Below are positions 28,191-37,137 of a stretch of 64,000 bases of DNA, one piece after another. Location of the stretch: the NCBI RefSeq assembly GCF_000317245.1, contig NZ_AJLJ01000058.1, forward strand, positions 38,914 to 102,913. The letters are read 5' to 3'. The stretch is from Fischerella muscicola SAG 1427-1 = PCC 73103 (GTDB taxonomy: Bacteria; Cyanobacteriota; Cyanobacteriia; Cyanobacteriales; Nostocaceae). Numbering within the stretch: the first letter of the stretch is position 1; each line of letters starts with the position of its first letter. Below the pieces are notes generated by a model. That model had not been told where the DNA came from. It ran no database searches and saw nothing but the letters and a program-made list of their open reading frames with translations. Position numbers and translations under genes: made by a program.

Positions 28191-29462
28191 TCAATTCACA
28201 TCAGGCATAAATTGTAAATACCAATTTTGTAGTGCTATTCTTTGAATTTCCCGCCAAGGAATATTGTGTTTCCGGGCTAATTCTGCACAATCTTCGTATT
28301 CTGGCTGGACGTTATTTATAACCTTATTATTTGCGTTTCCTGTCCATGCTACTTTAACTCGTACTACACCATATTCTGTTTCTACTTGTTGGAATTCTCG
28401 CTGTAAAATAGCGCGTTGTTGTTCATAACGACGAATACCTAAAGTTGTGGTTTCACGAAATAAAACTGTTTCACAATTGAGTAGATTTTCTGGCAGACAA
28501 ATCACTGTCATTAAGATACCTGGGCGAGATTTTTTCATCCCTATAGATTGAGTAAAAACATCCAATGCACCAATTGCAAATAATGCCTCAAATAAATAAC
28601 CGATCGCTTGAGGACTTAAATCATCTATTTGGGTTTCTAATACTGATATGGTTTCTAAAGTTGGACTAGTATTACTAACATTAATTCCGACATCTGTAGC
28701 TTCTCCTAACCATAGGCGTAAGATATTGGGAATTGCTAAGTCGAGATTACCTGCTCCCAGTCCAACTTGTTGAATACTCATCGGAGGTGGCGCGCCAAAT
28801 TCTTTCGCCAGTGTAGTAGCGATCGCAGCACCTGTAGGTGTCACCAGTTCCCGTTCAATCCCGTTGCTGTAAACCGGACAACCCCGCATTTCCCATAACT
28901 TTAACACTGCTGGTACTGGTACTGCCATTTCTCCATGAGCAGCGCGCACTGTTCCCCCACCAGTCGGAAATGCTGAACAGTAAAGCAAGGGTAATCCTGT
29001 TTCGTCACTCTCAACGCCTAACCAATCTAATCCCAAGCAAGTACCAACAATATCTACAATCGCATCAACTGCACCGACTTCATGAAAGTGAACTTTTTGA
29101 GGGACTATACCATGAACTGCACCTTCAGCAACTGCTAACTGTCGAAATACTGCTAAACTCCAAGCTTCAACTCTTACGGGTAAGCCAGCATTGAGAATAA
29201 TTTGTTCTATTTCTGGTAAATGGCGGTGATGGTGGTGATCATGGTGATCATCATGGTCGGATAATAAATCAACATGAACTTTCGTCGCTTGCTGACCATG
29301 ACGCTGGACAAGTTCGGCCCATAATTTATATTCCTGTACAATACCTAAGTGATTAAGTTTGTGTATTAGGTATTCTAAGGGAACACCCAAACTTACCAAT
29401 GCTCCTAGACACATATCACCGGAAATTCCCGATGGGCATTGAAGATAAGCAAGTTTACTCAT
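28191..29462 (-). CDS. larC: Nickel-pincer cofactor biosynthesis protein LarC
   Basis: LarC inserts nickel into the pyridinium dithiocarboxylate cofactor of lactate racemase and relatives. The 423-aa protein is a full-length fused form. It starts LAYLQCPSGISGDMCLGALVSLG and contains KVHFHEVGAVDAIVDIVGTC. A His/Asp-rich metal-binding stretch (DHDDHHDHHHHRHLP, about residues 70-84) fits nickel handling. The C-terminal half has ETQIDDLSPQAIGYLFEALF. The partner genes larB and larE are not in the window. Confidence 0.93.
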   Translation of the reverse strand: MSKLAYLQCPSGISGDMCLGALVSLGVPLEYLIHKLNHLGIVQEYKLWAELVQRHGQQATKVHVDLLSDHDDHHDHHHHRHLPEIEQIILNAGLPVRVEAWSLAVFRQLAVAEGAVHGIVPQKVHFHEVGAVDAIVDIVGTCLGLDWLGVESDETGLPLLYCSAFPTGGGTVRAAHGEMAVPVPAVLKLWEMRGCPVYSNGIERELVTPTGAAIATTLAKEFGAPPPMSIQQVGLGAGNLDLAIPNILRLWLGEATDVGINVSNTSPTLETISVLETQIDDLSPQAIGYLFEALFAIGALDVFTQSIGMKKSRPGILMTVICLPENLLNCETVLFRETTTLGIRRYEQQRAILQREFQQVETEYGVVRVKVAWTGNANNKVINNVQPEYEDCAELARKHNIPWREIQRIALQNWYLQFMPDVN

Positions 29463-29465
29463 ATG

Positions 29466-29500
29466 TATTTTGTTAGTAGTTAGTTGTTAGTAGTTAGTTG
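29466..29500. repeat. STRR-like TTAGTTG/TTAGTAG repeats
   Basis: Degenerate 7-mers alternate TTAGTAG and TTAGTTG in the divergent gap between larC and the YciO-type gene. Confidence 0.6.
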
Positions 29501-29557
29501 TTCGTTCATCTTTTACCACTATCCACTATCCACTAACCACTATCTATCACCCAATCT

Positions 29558-30217
29558 ATGGCAAAAATTTTCTCAGTTCATCCTGATAATCCCCAGATCC
29601 GCCGAATAGAGGAGATAAAGACGGCACTGTCTGATGGTGCAGTGATGCTTTATCCTACTGATACAGTTTATGCGATCGGTTGTGATTTAAATGCTAAGTC
29701 GGCGGTGGAGCGAGTACGGAAAATTAAACAGCTAGCAAACGATAAACCATTGACGTTTTTGTCTCCATCACTTTCCAATGTAGCGACTTATGCAAATGTC
29801 AGCGACGCTGCCTACCGAATTATGAAACATCTGATTCCGGGACCATATACGTTTTTGCTACCTGCGACAAAATTAGTTCCACGTCTGGTGCAAAATCCAA
29901 AACGGAAGACTACTGGAATTAGAGTGCCAAATCATAAGGTGTGCCTGGAACTGCTATCAGTATTAGGAAATCCGATCATTTCGACTTCAGCACATTTGCC
30001 ACCAGATGAGACAAATAATGGGACTTTCGGAGTGGAAGAAGAAAAAATTTTATCACGAGTAGAATTATTTGACCGTTTGGAAGGATTGGTCGATGTCATT
30101 GTAGACACTAGTGAGGAACCAAGCTACGAAGTGTCTACAATTTTGGATTTAACGGGAGAGGAACCAATAATGATCAGGCAAGGTTTAGGTTGGCAAAGAG
30201 CTACAGCATGGGTATAG
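29558..30217 (+). CDS. YciO/TsaC/Sua5-family protein
   Basis: This 219-aa protein has the YrdC-like fold of L-threonylcarbamoyladenylate synthases: GAVMLYPTDTVYAIGCDL near residue 30, PGPYTFLLPAT, TTGIRVPNH and NPIISTSAHL. The opening FSVHPDNPQIRRIEEI and the whole alignment I recall are closest to E. coli YciO rather than TsaC. It could therefore be the accessory paralogue rather than the tRNA t6A enzyme; TsaC function cannot be excluded. It is divergent from larC. Confidence 0.88.
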   Translation: MAKIFSVHPDNPQIRRIEEIKTALSDGAVMLYPTDTVYAIGCDLNAKSAVERVRKIKQLANDKPLTFLSPSLSNVATYANVSDAAYRIMKHLIPGPYTFLLPATKLVPRLVQNPKRKTTGIRVPNHKVCLELLSVLGNPIISTSAHLPPDETNNGTFGVEEEKILSRVELFDRLEGLVDVIVDTSEEPSYEVSTILDLTGEEPIMIRQGLGWQRATAWV

Positions 30218-30572
30218 TAAATTAACTTCACTGGATATGGATTTAATTTCGGAAACTGTAAATAATAAAACACCACTTTCATGATTGTCATACAGACAAA
30301 GCAAAACGCTCTTAGGAGCATTACAGGGATGAATCTTTGCAAATTAAGGGTTTTGACTATTTTGGGGTGGTCAAGCAAACTCATGCATCAGCCATTGTTA
30401 AGTTGCTTATAGAAAAACCGACACATTGTCTTACCTGGAACTTGCGGATATTTCTTACATTCTTAAATGTAAGTAAGCAGCGCTTGCGGTGATTATTAAG
30501 CGATAAAAGCTTAATTACTGTGGCGTCTGTTGCCATGTAGTTACGGTGCAGTACCACTTCCAATTAAAGATC
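30218..30572. promoter_or_regulatory. Leader region of the HetZ-family gene
   Basis: These 355 bp contain a short perfect stem CTTACATT/AATGTAAG (30454-30461 and 30466-30473). CTTGCGG is repeated at about 30440 and 30483. I looked for the HetR-type GGGTCTAACCCC sequence known from hetP and hetZ promoters and did not see it. Confidence 0.35.
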
Positions 30573-31763
30573 ATGAAAGCTAATTCTGCTAATCTACCAA
30601 CCATTACACCAATTTCTCATAGCTATAGCGATACTTTAATCCAATTTTTATATAAAGAAATACAAGCACACGCTAAAGCAGCACCTGGTTGTATGCAAGC
30701 TGTAGCAATACGTATAGCCAAAGAAGTAGAGCGTATATGTGATAAAAGTCATCGTATTCAAAAATCAGGGCAAGTCAAGACTTGGTTATTGACTTTAGGA
30801 CGCCATCGTTTACAAAAATGCTTGCATTATTACAAATTGGGTTCTAAGCAGGGACGGGTGGATTTACATAGCTGCTTAGGTGCGATGGTATATCGCCATA
30901 TTGTGATTGCGGGAAGTGAGTTAGGATTTCAAGCTCGCTACAACTTAATTGAAGATTTCCTCCAAGCATTTTATATTGAGGCGATCAAAGCTTTCCGCCG
31001 GGAAAATGAATTACCCGAAGATTACACCCCTCATACTCTGCTACAACTAGCAGAATACATGGCTTTTACAGAACAATATGCTAAACGTCGCATTAATCTA
31101 GCTGGCGGTGCTAATCAGCAGTTGATTATATTACGCGCTCAAACATTTGCTCGGCGTCTACCGCAAGAAACAAATGTAGATTTTGAAATGGCAACAGAAG
31201 CTGCTAGGACTGAAGATGCAGAATCCTATCAGCGTAATTCGGCGGTACAACAATTGCGATCGCAAATGATTTCTCAATCAAGTTTTGATCTCGCTGAAGA
31301 TAGTGAACGCGATCGCGTCATCTCAGAATTGAGCAAATATTTTGAATCCCAAGGCCAACACGACTGTATAGATTATCTAGCATTAAAACTTCAAGATTTA
31401 TCAGCACCAGAAATTGACCAAATTCTTGGTTTAACCAGTCGCCAGCGAGATTATCTCCAACAACGTTTTAAATACCATGTGGAAAAATTTGCTCGTACTC
31501 ATCATTGGCAATTAGTCCATCAATGGTTGGGTGTAGGTTTAGAACAAAAGCTAGGCCTGTCTTCTCAACAGTGGGAACGCTTTTTAAGTGAACTTTCTGA
31601 GCAACAACGGCAGATATTACAACTAAAAGCTGCTCAACACACAGATCAAGCGATCGCTAAAATCCTCAAATGTACTCCCAAACAACTGCAAAAGCGCTGG
31701 ACTCAGTTGTTAGAACAAGCGTGGACTATCCGGAATGCTAATGCAGAAGTTCAGACTGGTTGA
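30573..31763 (+). CDS. HetZ-family protein
   Basis: This 396-aa protein resembles HetZ, an early regulator of heterocyst differentiation, throughout its length. Examples are AIRIAKEVERICDKSHRIQKSG, LGRHRLQKCLHYYKLGS, LIEDFLQAFYIEAIKAFRRE and YMAFTEQYAKRRINL. The C-terminal LSEQQRQILQLKAAQHTDQA is a sigma-region-4-like helix-turn-helix, implying DNA binding. In Anabaena, hetZ is followed by patU genes; none follows here, so this may be a paralogue (HetZ-related) and not hetZ itself. ATG 30573 is chosen over an upstream GTG at 30546. Confidence 0.82.
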   Translation: MKANSANLPTITPISHSYSDTLIQFLYKEIQAHAKAAPGCMQAVAIRIAKEVERICDKSHRIQKSGQVKTWLLTLGRHRLQKCLHYYKLGSKQGRVDLHSCLGAMVYRHIVIAGSELGFQARYNLIEDFLQAFYIEAIKAFRRENELPEDYTPHTLLQLAEYMAFTEQYAKRRINLAGGANQQLIILRAQTFARRLPQETNVDFEMATEAARTEDAESYQRNSAVQQLRSQMISQSSFDLAEDSERDRVISELSKYFESQGQHDCIDYLALKLQDLSAPEIDQILGLTSRQRDYLQQRFKYHVEKFARTHHWQLVHQWLGVGLEQKLGLSSQQWERFLSELSEQQRQILQLKAAQHTDQAIAKILKCTPKQLQKRWTQLLEQAWTIRNANAEVQTG

Positions 31764-32290
31764 AGTCTTGGTTGTTTTTATTTCTTATTAGTTAATATTG
31801 ACTAATTTCTCTAAATTTCTTGGTTGTAGATGCCCACTCTAAATAAATTACTTATATATTCCCTATTTCTACCTCATCAATGGGGTAGAAATAGGAAAAC
31901 ACCGCGTTTAATATCTCTCAAAATATTCCACTAAAAAGCAAAATTTTATTTTTTTATTTATTAAATGTTTAATTATATATTTACTATTTTCTCAAAATTT
32001 TCTATAAAAAATAAATAATTTTGAACGTCAAGATCCCCGATTTCTTTGAAAAGTCGGGGATCTGACTCTCTTAAAACTCCTATACAGATTGGTATAAGAA
32101 CAAAAAGAGGTCAAAGCTAAAAAAGTGCAATTTTTATTGGCAAAGATGCTAAAATCCAATTTTGTGCAAGTTTTTTTAAAAAACTCAAACCAACAATCCC
32201 ATCACATTTTTGGTATGGGAGTGTCAAAATATATATAAATCGCGCAAATCATAAAAATCTACAGTCAAGAGCAAGGCAGTTTAAAATCAA
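31764..32290. other. AT-rich spacer upstream of ycf33
   Basis: These 527 bp are very AT-rich with one palindromic repeat at 32031-32063. The promoter of the ycf33-rbfA pair is expected near 32200-32280 (TATATATAAAT at about 32229), but this is a weak call. Confidence 0.45.
32031..32063. repeat. Short palindromic repeat (AGATCCCCGA type)
   Basis: AGATCCCCGA (32031-32040) pairs exactly with TCGGGGATCT (32054-32063). The internal TTTCTT part resembles the hairpin at 7790-7822. Confidence 0.7.
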
Positions 32291-32497
32291 ATGTTTGATG
32301 GATTTTGGGATAACGTCTTTCGCTACCAGCGCTACTTCATCACTACCCTGTTAGGCATTTTGTTGAACACGTTTGCACCATTAGCACCCTTGTTAAAACG
32401 CCCAGTAACATTAATCGCCCTTTTGGGCTTTTTGGTTGGTGGACTAGTATTTGTAACTCTGACCCTGCGCGCCATGCTGGGTTTGAGTACAATTTGA
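32291..32497 (+). CDS. ycf33: Ycf33/DUF751 small membrane protein
   Basis: This 68-aa protein has two hydrophobic segments (about residues 16-32 and 41-60) and ends LTLRAMLGLSTI. The pattern matches the Ycf33 family conserved in cyanobacteria and plastids of red-lineage algae. Its role is not well defined; a link to photosynthetic membranes is inferred from its distribution. It is followed after 101 bp by rbfA on the same strand. Confidence 0.82.
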   Translation: MFDGFWDNVFRYQRYFITTLLGILLNTFAPLAPLLKRPVTLIALLGFLVGGLVFVTLTLRAMLGLSTI

Positions 32498-32598
32498 GTC
32501 CAAACCATACAGAGGATGTATTCTCAAAACTGGATCAGGTAAACTGACAAAAACAGAAAAATAACGTAGTACAACCTCTGTAAGGAGGCATGATTTTT

Positions 32599-33003
32599 AT
32601 GGCTACAAATCGCCGCGTTTCCCGCGTTGCTGAATTAATTAAACGGGAAGTTAGCCAAATGCTACTCAATGGCATAAAGGATGACCGTGTGGGTACGGGA
32701 ATGGTAAGTGTTACCGATGTTGACGTTTCTGGCGATTTGCAACACGCTAAAATCTATGTGTCAATATACGGCACAGAAGAAGCTAAAGCAGAAACAATGG
32801 CTGGCTTGAAGTCAGCAACAGGTTACGTCCGTAGCGAACTCGGCGCACGGGTGCGTCTACGTCGTACACCAGAGGTAGTGTTTATCGAAGACCGTTCCAT
32901 AGAACGCGGGACAAAAGTGCTATCGCTATTGAACCAACTCGAACTTCAACGTAAACCAGAAAGTTTGAATGATGATGCCAAAAATGGTACAGAAGATGGC
33001 TAA
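32599..33003 (+). CDS. rbfA: Ribosome-binding factor A
   Basis: RbfA is a KH-fold factor that binds the 30S subunit and helps mature the 5' end of 16S rRNA, especially in the cold. The 134-aa protein starts [22 protein letters not shown]. It has [20 protein letters not shown] and the typical [23 protein letters not shown] at 32583-32588 is only 1 bp before an in-frame ATG at 32590 but 10 bp before ATG 32599, so the latter is the start. The acidic C-terminal tail is normal. Confidence 0.95.
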   Translation: MATNRRVSRVAELIKREVSQMLLNGIKDDRVGTGMVSVTDVDVSGDLQHAKIYVSIYGTEEAKAETMAGLKSATGYVRSELGARVRLRRTPEVVFIEDRSIERGTKVLSLLNQLELQRKPESLNDDAKNGTEDG

Positions 33004-33060
33004 TCTGCGAAATCTGTAAATTAAACAACAATTTATTCGCAGAAATTAGCTATGCATTTT

Positions 33061-33085
33061 ACAGACACGATCTGTTCGTGTCTGT
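33061..33085 (+). terminator. Hairpin after rbfA
   Basis: ACAGACACGA pairs perfectly with TCGTGTCTGT across a 5-nt loop, with a short T-run, 57 bp after rbfA. Confidence 0.65.
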
Positions 33086-33311
33086 TTCAATATGTTTAAT
33101 AAGGTTTTAGTAGCGCTATCACGCGAGTTCGATAAATTTGCTTTAACCTAACCTTTGAGGTAAAACTCTTCCCAATGCGGGTAGAGGCTTAAAAAGCTAT
33201 TTTTTCGTTTATCTTCCTTTACCTCATAACAGAGGGAAGAACTGAGACAAAGTAAGTCGAACTCATGTTGCTTTCACACCGCTAGAAAAGACTTTACATT
33301 TATTTACATAT

Positions 33312-33402
33312 TAGACCTCTTGCAAAAATAATAGGAACCCTCCCCAATCTTCTCCGTTTCAGGAGGAGTGAGGGGGTTAATTCGACTTATGCAAGAGGTC
33401 TA
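33312..33402. mobile_element. Small MITE with TAGACCTCTTGCA ends
   Basis: TAGACCTCTTGCA (33312-33324) and TGCAAGAGGTCTA (33390-33402) are perfect 13-bp inverted repeats around a 65-bp core. The outer TA on each side could be a TA target duplication. It has no coding capacity. Confidence 0.75.
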
Positions 33403-33715
33403 TTGCTGTAGGTAGTTCTTTGTGGACGACTACAATCATCTGTCTGCTGTGTAAATCTGATGATTGATTCCCATCTTGATTTGCGAAGGTTATCTTGCGG
33501 GAAAATTTCACAGTTCTAGGCTAATGGTTGAATATTGTTTTTTATTGATAGCTATTGAAAAATCCAATATTCAATAACCAGCAACTAACTGATTGGATAT
33601 ACTTTCCCATGCATTAGAAACTTCGTAATCATTTTTCTCAGCTATGAGAAGAATTTATAACATCAACCAAAGTTAACAATCAATGACAGAATGGTTTACG
33701 TTGCTTAATAGTAGT

Positions 33716-33747
33716 GCATAAATAAATACAATGTTATTTATTTATGC
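33716..33747. repeat. AT-rich 13-bp inverted repeat
   Basis: GCATAAATAAATA (33716-33728) pairs exactly with TATTTATTTATGC (33735-33747) across a 6-nt loop. It could be a regulatory site or a repeat. Confidence 0.5.
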
Positions 33748-34423
33748 CTCTCGTTTCAGCAATTTTACTGTTAACTCAAGATGGGATATATAACTCAATT
33801 ATATGACTTCCAAACCACTACAACAGCTAGCTTAGAGGTATATCAACATCATCTAAAAATCACGATCAATATTGCTACAAATCTTCCTATGAGTAAATTT
33901 GTTTGGTAGTAGTGTTAAACTTCAGCTACTGATTAAAAGTTTATTTAAGAAATTATTAACAAACAAACCTCTATAAGCTTGAGTGGTGTATCGTAGCCCT
34001 TATCGCTTGCAGCAGTTTATACATATACTTCAACCAGATATTCTCTGATTGTTTTTCATATAAAATGCCAGCGTCTAAGACAGTTAATTACATAGATTCT
34101 TGAGTATGTTATGCATTTATTTGCCAAATATCTGGTTTTTGTCTATGGATGCCAATATTTAATAACTGCCGTGCTTGAAATCTAGCAAATACTCACTCTG
34201 ACAACAATTTAGATTATTTGATTTCAGGGAGTAAAAATAAAATGTCATGACTGTTTGACAAAATTAACATTTTTTTACATAATTTGATGGTGTGTAGCGT
34301 CAAAATGAAAATAGTTCCGTATACCAAATTACAAAATCCCAGTTATAGGCCTACTCATTGCTATGTTTGTTCCTAAAAGATTTTTGGGAACACTACTTAC
34401 GTGTAAAATTCTGAGTAAAGATC

Positions 34424-34660
34424 ATGAGTGTTAATACGGTACCCTCTATCAGCTACTACTCTTTAGACGTGATTCAAGACGAAGCGCGACAACTTGTACA
34501 GAAGGGAGTGGTTAGCAGACAGCAACCAATATATACTCTCTGCCAGTACATACCAGCTCGTGAGTGGGTGTGTATTGAATGTGAATTAGAAAAGTGCGAC
34601 TTCCTCTTACGCGATCGCATCGGCGATTTGATTGGTCGGGAAGAATGGGAAAACGACTAA
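34424..34660 (+). CDS. DUF4327 protein
   Basis: This 78-aa acidic protein has the strongly conserved cyanobacterial block DEARQLVQKGVVSRQQPIYT and then REWVCIECELEKCDFLLRDR, ending IGDLIGREEWEND. I recognise it as DUF4327, a small cyanobacteria-specific family of unknown function. There is no signal peptide or membrane segment. A long AT-rich leader precedes it and a strong hairpin lies downstream at 34908-34939. Confidence 0.85.
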   Translation: MSVNTVPSISYYSLDVIQDEARQLVQKGVVSRQQPIYTLCQYIPAREWVCIECELEKCDFLLRDRIGDLIGREEWEND

Positions 34661-35007
34661 TCAACAGAAAACGGTTGATTTTAGATTGGGAATATATTTA
34701 TGTGGATGTGTGAATTTTCTCAAAGAAGATTCAACGCCCGAATTCAAGGTAGTCTCTGGTTGTGATTAGTCTTTCCCGATCTAGACTTTTGTAATGACTT
34801 ATCTGTTATCTGTTCTTACTGTTTTTCGCGTCAGCAATGTGTACGCCACATTTTGAGGCGCCAATACACAGAGACTGAAGTTTATTTAATTAAGTTTATT
34901 GATTATGCCGGAGTAGTTTAATTTTGGCAACTACTCCGGTAATTTTTTATATTGGTTAGTAGTTTAGTTCCAATCAACCACCACCAATCAACAATTACCA
35001 ATCAAAT
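34661..35007. other. Spacer between the DUF4327 gene and a convergent gene
   Basis: These 347 bp contain the hairpin at 34908-34939. The rest shows no feature that I can support. Confidence 0.5.
34908..34939. terminator. Terminator between convergent genes
   Basis: CCGGAGTAGTT pairs perfectly with AACTACTCCGG across a 10-nt loop and is followed by TAATTTTTTAT on the plus strand. It probably ends the transcript from the DUF4327 gene and may serve the opposite gene as well. Confidence 0.8.
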
Positions 35008-35361
35008 TTACCCAACTTCCTCCAGATACAAATTCACATCTTCTATGACACGGGTGAGTTCTGCTTCCGTAGTCAAGCGAATGTTAATGTCACGGATGGT
35101 GAGTAGAACCTTTGCAGCAAAGGGTGTAGGCCAAATATTGGGGTTACAGAAAATTTCTAAAAATACTTCTCCTGTATAACGATACTCCATTGGGCTTTGG
35201 GGACTGACTTTTCCAGCCCCCGGAACAGCTTTAGCAGCAACTGCTTTGAGACTAGTCATCAACTGTTCCAGCGCTGCTTTTAGTTCCTGTGCTGCTTGGG
35301 GTGAAAAACTAAAACAGACAGAACCCTCAACCAAGTTAAGTGTCAGGTGATTTCCAGACAT
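35008..35361 (-). CDS. Conserved cyanobacterial protein of unknown function
   Basis: This 117-aa soluble protein starts MSGNHLTLNLVEGSVCFSFS and has a helix with AAQELKAALEQLMTSLKAVAAKA. A beta-rich part includes MEYRYTGEVFLEIFCNPNIW, and it ends in a helix IEDVNLYLEEVG. It looks like a complete small alpha/beta domain. I do not recognise a named family and can assign no function. It stands alone between the DUF4327 gene and the CDF transporter. Confidence 0.75.
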   Translation of the reverse strand: MSGNHLTLNLVEGSVCFSFSPQAAQELKAALEQLMTSLKAVAAKAVPGAGKVSPQSPMEYRYTGEVFLEIFCNPNIWPTPFAAKVLLTIRDINIRLTTEAELTRVIEDVNLYLEEVG

Positions 35362-35791
35362 GAGCTATTGTTTAGATTTTTAGTACAGATACCATTTTCC
35401 TGGTACAGGTAACATCAATAACCGTGTGTTTATCAATGGTAATGATTTGCAAAATCTCAAGAAAGTGTTGTTGGTTGTTTGGCAACGGAATTGAAAACTA
35501 TGATTTTAGCTCAACTTCATCAAACAGAGGAGTAAAAGACCGAGAAAACTAATAAAAAAAATCCTCTGATAAATGCTAATAAATATAGTTGTCTAAGTAA
35601 TGGTATAGCCCAATTATAATCAGGTTTGTAGATACTATTAATTAAAAAATATTTCAATAAAGTACGGTCATAAATTGACGTTATAGCAAGATAAAATATT
35701 TACTGCGTAAGAGTTTGACACATTTTGTTGATGTATTTAGTTCTACACTGAGAACTCATAGAACATCATCGTTAAAATTTCAAATTCTTCT
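35362..35791. other. Divergent spacer upstream of the CDF transporter
   Basis: These 430 bp are AT-rich and should contain two divergent promoters. I see no metal-regulator operator that I can name. Confidence 0.4.
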
Positions 35792-36694
35792 ATGTCTTTA
35801 GATAACCGTGCCACAGTTAGAAAGGTTTTAATCATCACTCTGTTGCTAAATATTTTTGTGATGTTATTAAAAGTATTTGTTGGCAAATTAACAGGTTCTT
35901 TAAGTTTGTTAGCTGATGCCTTGCATAGCATCACCGATAGTGCCAACAATATATTGGGATTGATTGCTAGCCGATTTTCTTCACCACAGCCCGATCGCGA
36001 ACATCCCTATGGACACTTAAAATTTGAAGCAGTGGGTGCTTTGGGTATTTCGGCGTTTTTAGGTATAGCCTGTTTTGAAATTCTTCAAGGTGCTGTCGAA
36101 CGCATTATCAATGGTGGTGAACCCGTACGAATCTCACCACCAGAATTGTGGTTATTACTGCTTGTATTAGGTGTGAATATTTTTGTCACCTTTTACGAAC
36201 GCCAGGTAGGTGTAAAAGTCGGTAGTCCGATTTTGATCGCTGATGCTAAACATACCATGAGTGATGTTTGGGTAACTATTTCCGTGATTGGCGGTTTGAT
36301 TGGTGTATGGTTGGGTTATCAGTGGTTAGATGTGGCGTTAGCTTTTCCTGTAGCTTTGTTAGTCTTTTGGAGTGGTTGGACAGTTTTAAAAGAAAATTTA
36401 CCTTGGCTTGTGGATCAAATTGCGATCGCACCGGAACTCATTCATGCGATCGCCCTTTCTGTCCCTGGAGTGATAAACTGCCATGATATAGCCTCTCGCG
36501 GTGTTGTTGGTCGCCAAGCTTTTATTGAAATGCACTTAATAGTTGATGCTCAAGATGTTCAAACAGCGCATCGTGTCACTGAAGAAGTAGAAAGGCGCTT
36601 AGAAGAGCGCTTTCGCCCAGTACGGATTGTAATTCATGTCGAACCACCAGAATATCGCTCAGAGCAAATTAGCTTCGGCTCGAACTCAAACTAG
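35792..36694 (+). CDS. Cation diffusion facilitator metal transporter
   Basis: This 300-aa inner-membrane cation/proton antiporter of the CDF family has six membrane helices and a cytosolic C-terminal domain. Helix II carries ADALHSITDSANN and helix V ADAKHTMSDVWVT, the two HxxxD-type sites that bind the transported metal. DREHPYGHLKFEAVGA is the usual loop. The C-terminal domain has GVINCHDIASRGVVGRQAFIEMHLIVD. The HD-HD site pattern fits zinc, iron or cobalt export; the metal cannot be fixed from the sequence. Confidence 0.92.
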   Translation: MSLDNRATVRKVLIITLLLNIFVMLLKVFVGKLTGSLSLLADALHSITDSANNILGLIASRFSSPQPDREHPYGHLKFEAVGALGISAFLGIACFEILQGAVERIINGGEPVRISPPELWLLLLVLGVNIFVTFYERQVGVKVGSPILIADAKHTMSDVWVTISVIGGLIGVWLGYQWLDVALAFPVALLVFWSGWTVLKENLPWLVDQIAIAPELIHAIALSVPGVINCHDIASRGVVGRQAFIEMHLIVDAQDVQTAHRVTEEVERRLEERFRPVRIVIHVEPPEYRSEQISFGSNSN

Positions 36695-37137
36695 CAAATC
36701 ATTCTTGTGTTAGACCTGTTCTCTGACTCCAGATAGGGGCTGTATCTGTGAGATTCTTAGTATCTTAATAACATAGCAAAACGCACTGGCGGAACGTTTT
36801 ACCGTTGTGGTTCTTTGCTACTTCTGGAAGGAGAGCGACGTCACAGAAGTAGACAGTGCTAATAATAAATCAGTCTAGATAGTTGTGGAGTTTTTGTCGC
36901 TTCCTCCACTTTGCTACGACCGACGCGAAGATTAAATTCTCCGTACAGAACGGTAGAAGGTCGTGGATATCTATTCTATTTACCAAAGGTCAATGAGCAT
37001 TCGTGCTGGTCTCGAACTTTTACTCTCGGTATCGCCACGTGTGCTTATTTGCCATTTTGAGAATCCATTAGAATCTCAAATGTTCAAAACCCACCTGCGA
37101 TTAGAACCGCAGTTTCATAGCTAATAGCCACTAACCA
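36695..37137. other. Spacer after the CDF gene
   Basis: These 443 bp are less AT-rich than neighbouring spacers but contain no gene I can support. Two short imperfect palindromes around 36810-36860 may belong to a decayed repeat. Confidence 0.4.

Larger units (their letters stand above)
33004..34423. other. Long gene-poor spacer of 1.4 kb
   Basis: This is the largest spacer in the window. It holds the rbfA terminator (33061-33085), a 91-bp MITE (33312-33402) and an AT-rich hairpin (33716-33747). Between 33403 and 34423 I find no open frame with recognisable protein, no tRNA and no known RNA. The long leader of the DUF4327 gene may begin here. Confidence 0.5.

Noticed and set aside
30218..30572. 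HetR-binding site upstream of the HetZ-family gene
   Set aside because: No sequence resembling the known GGGTCTAACCCC-type site could be found.
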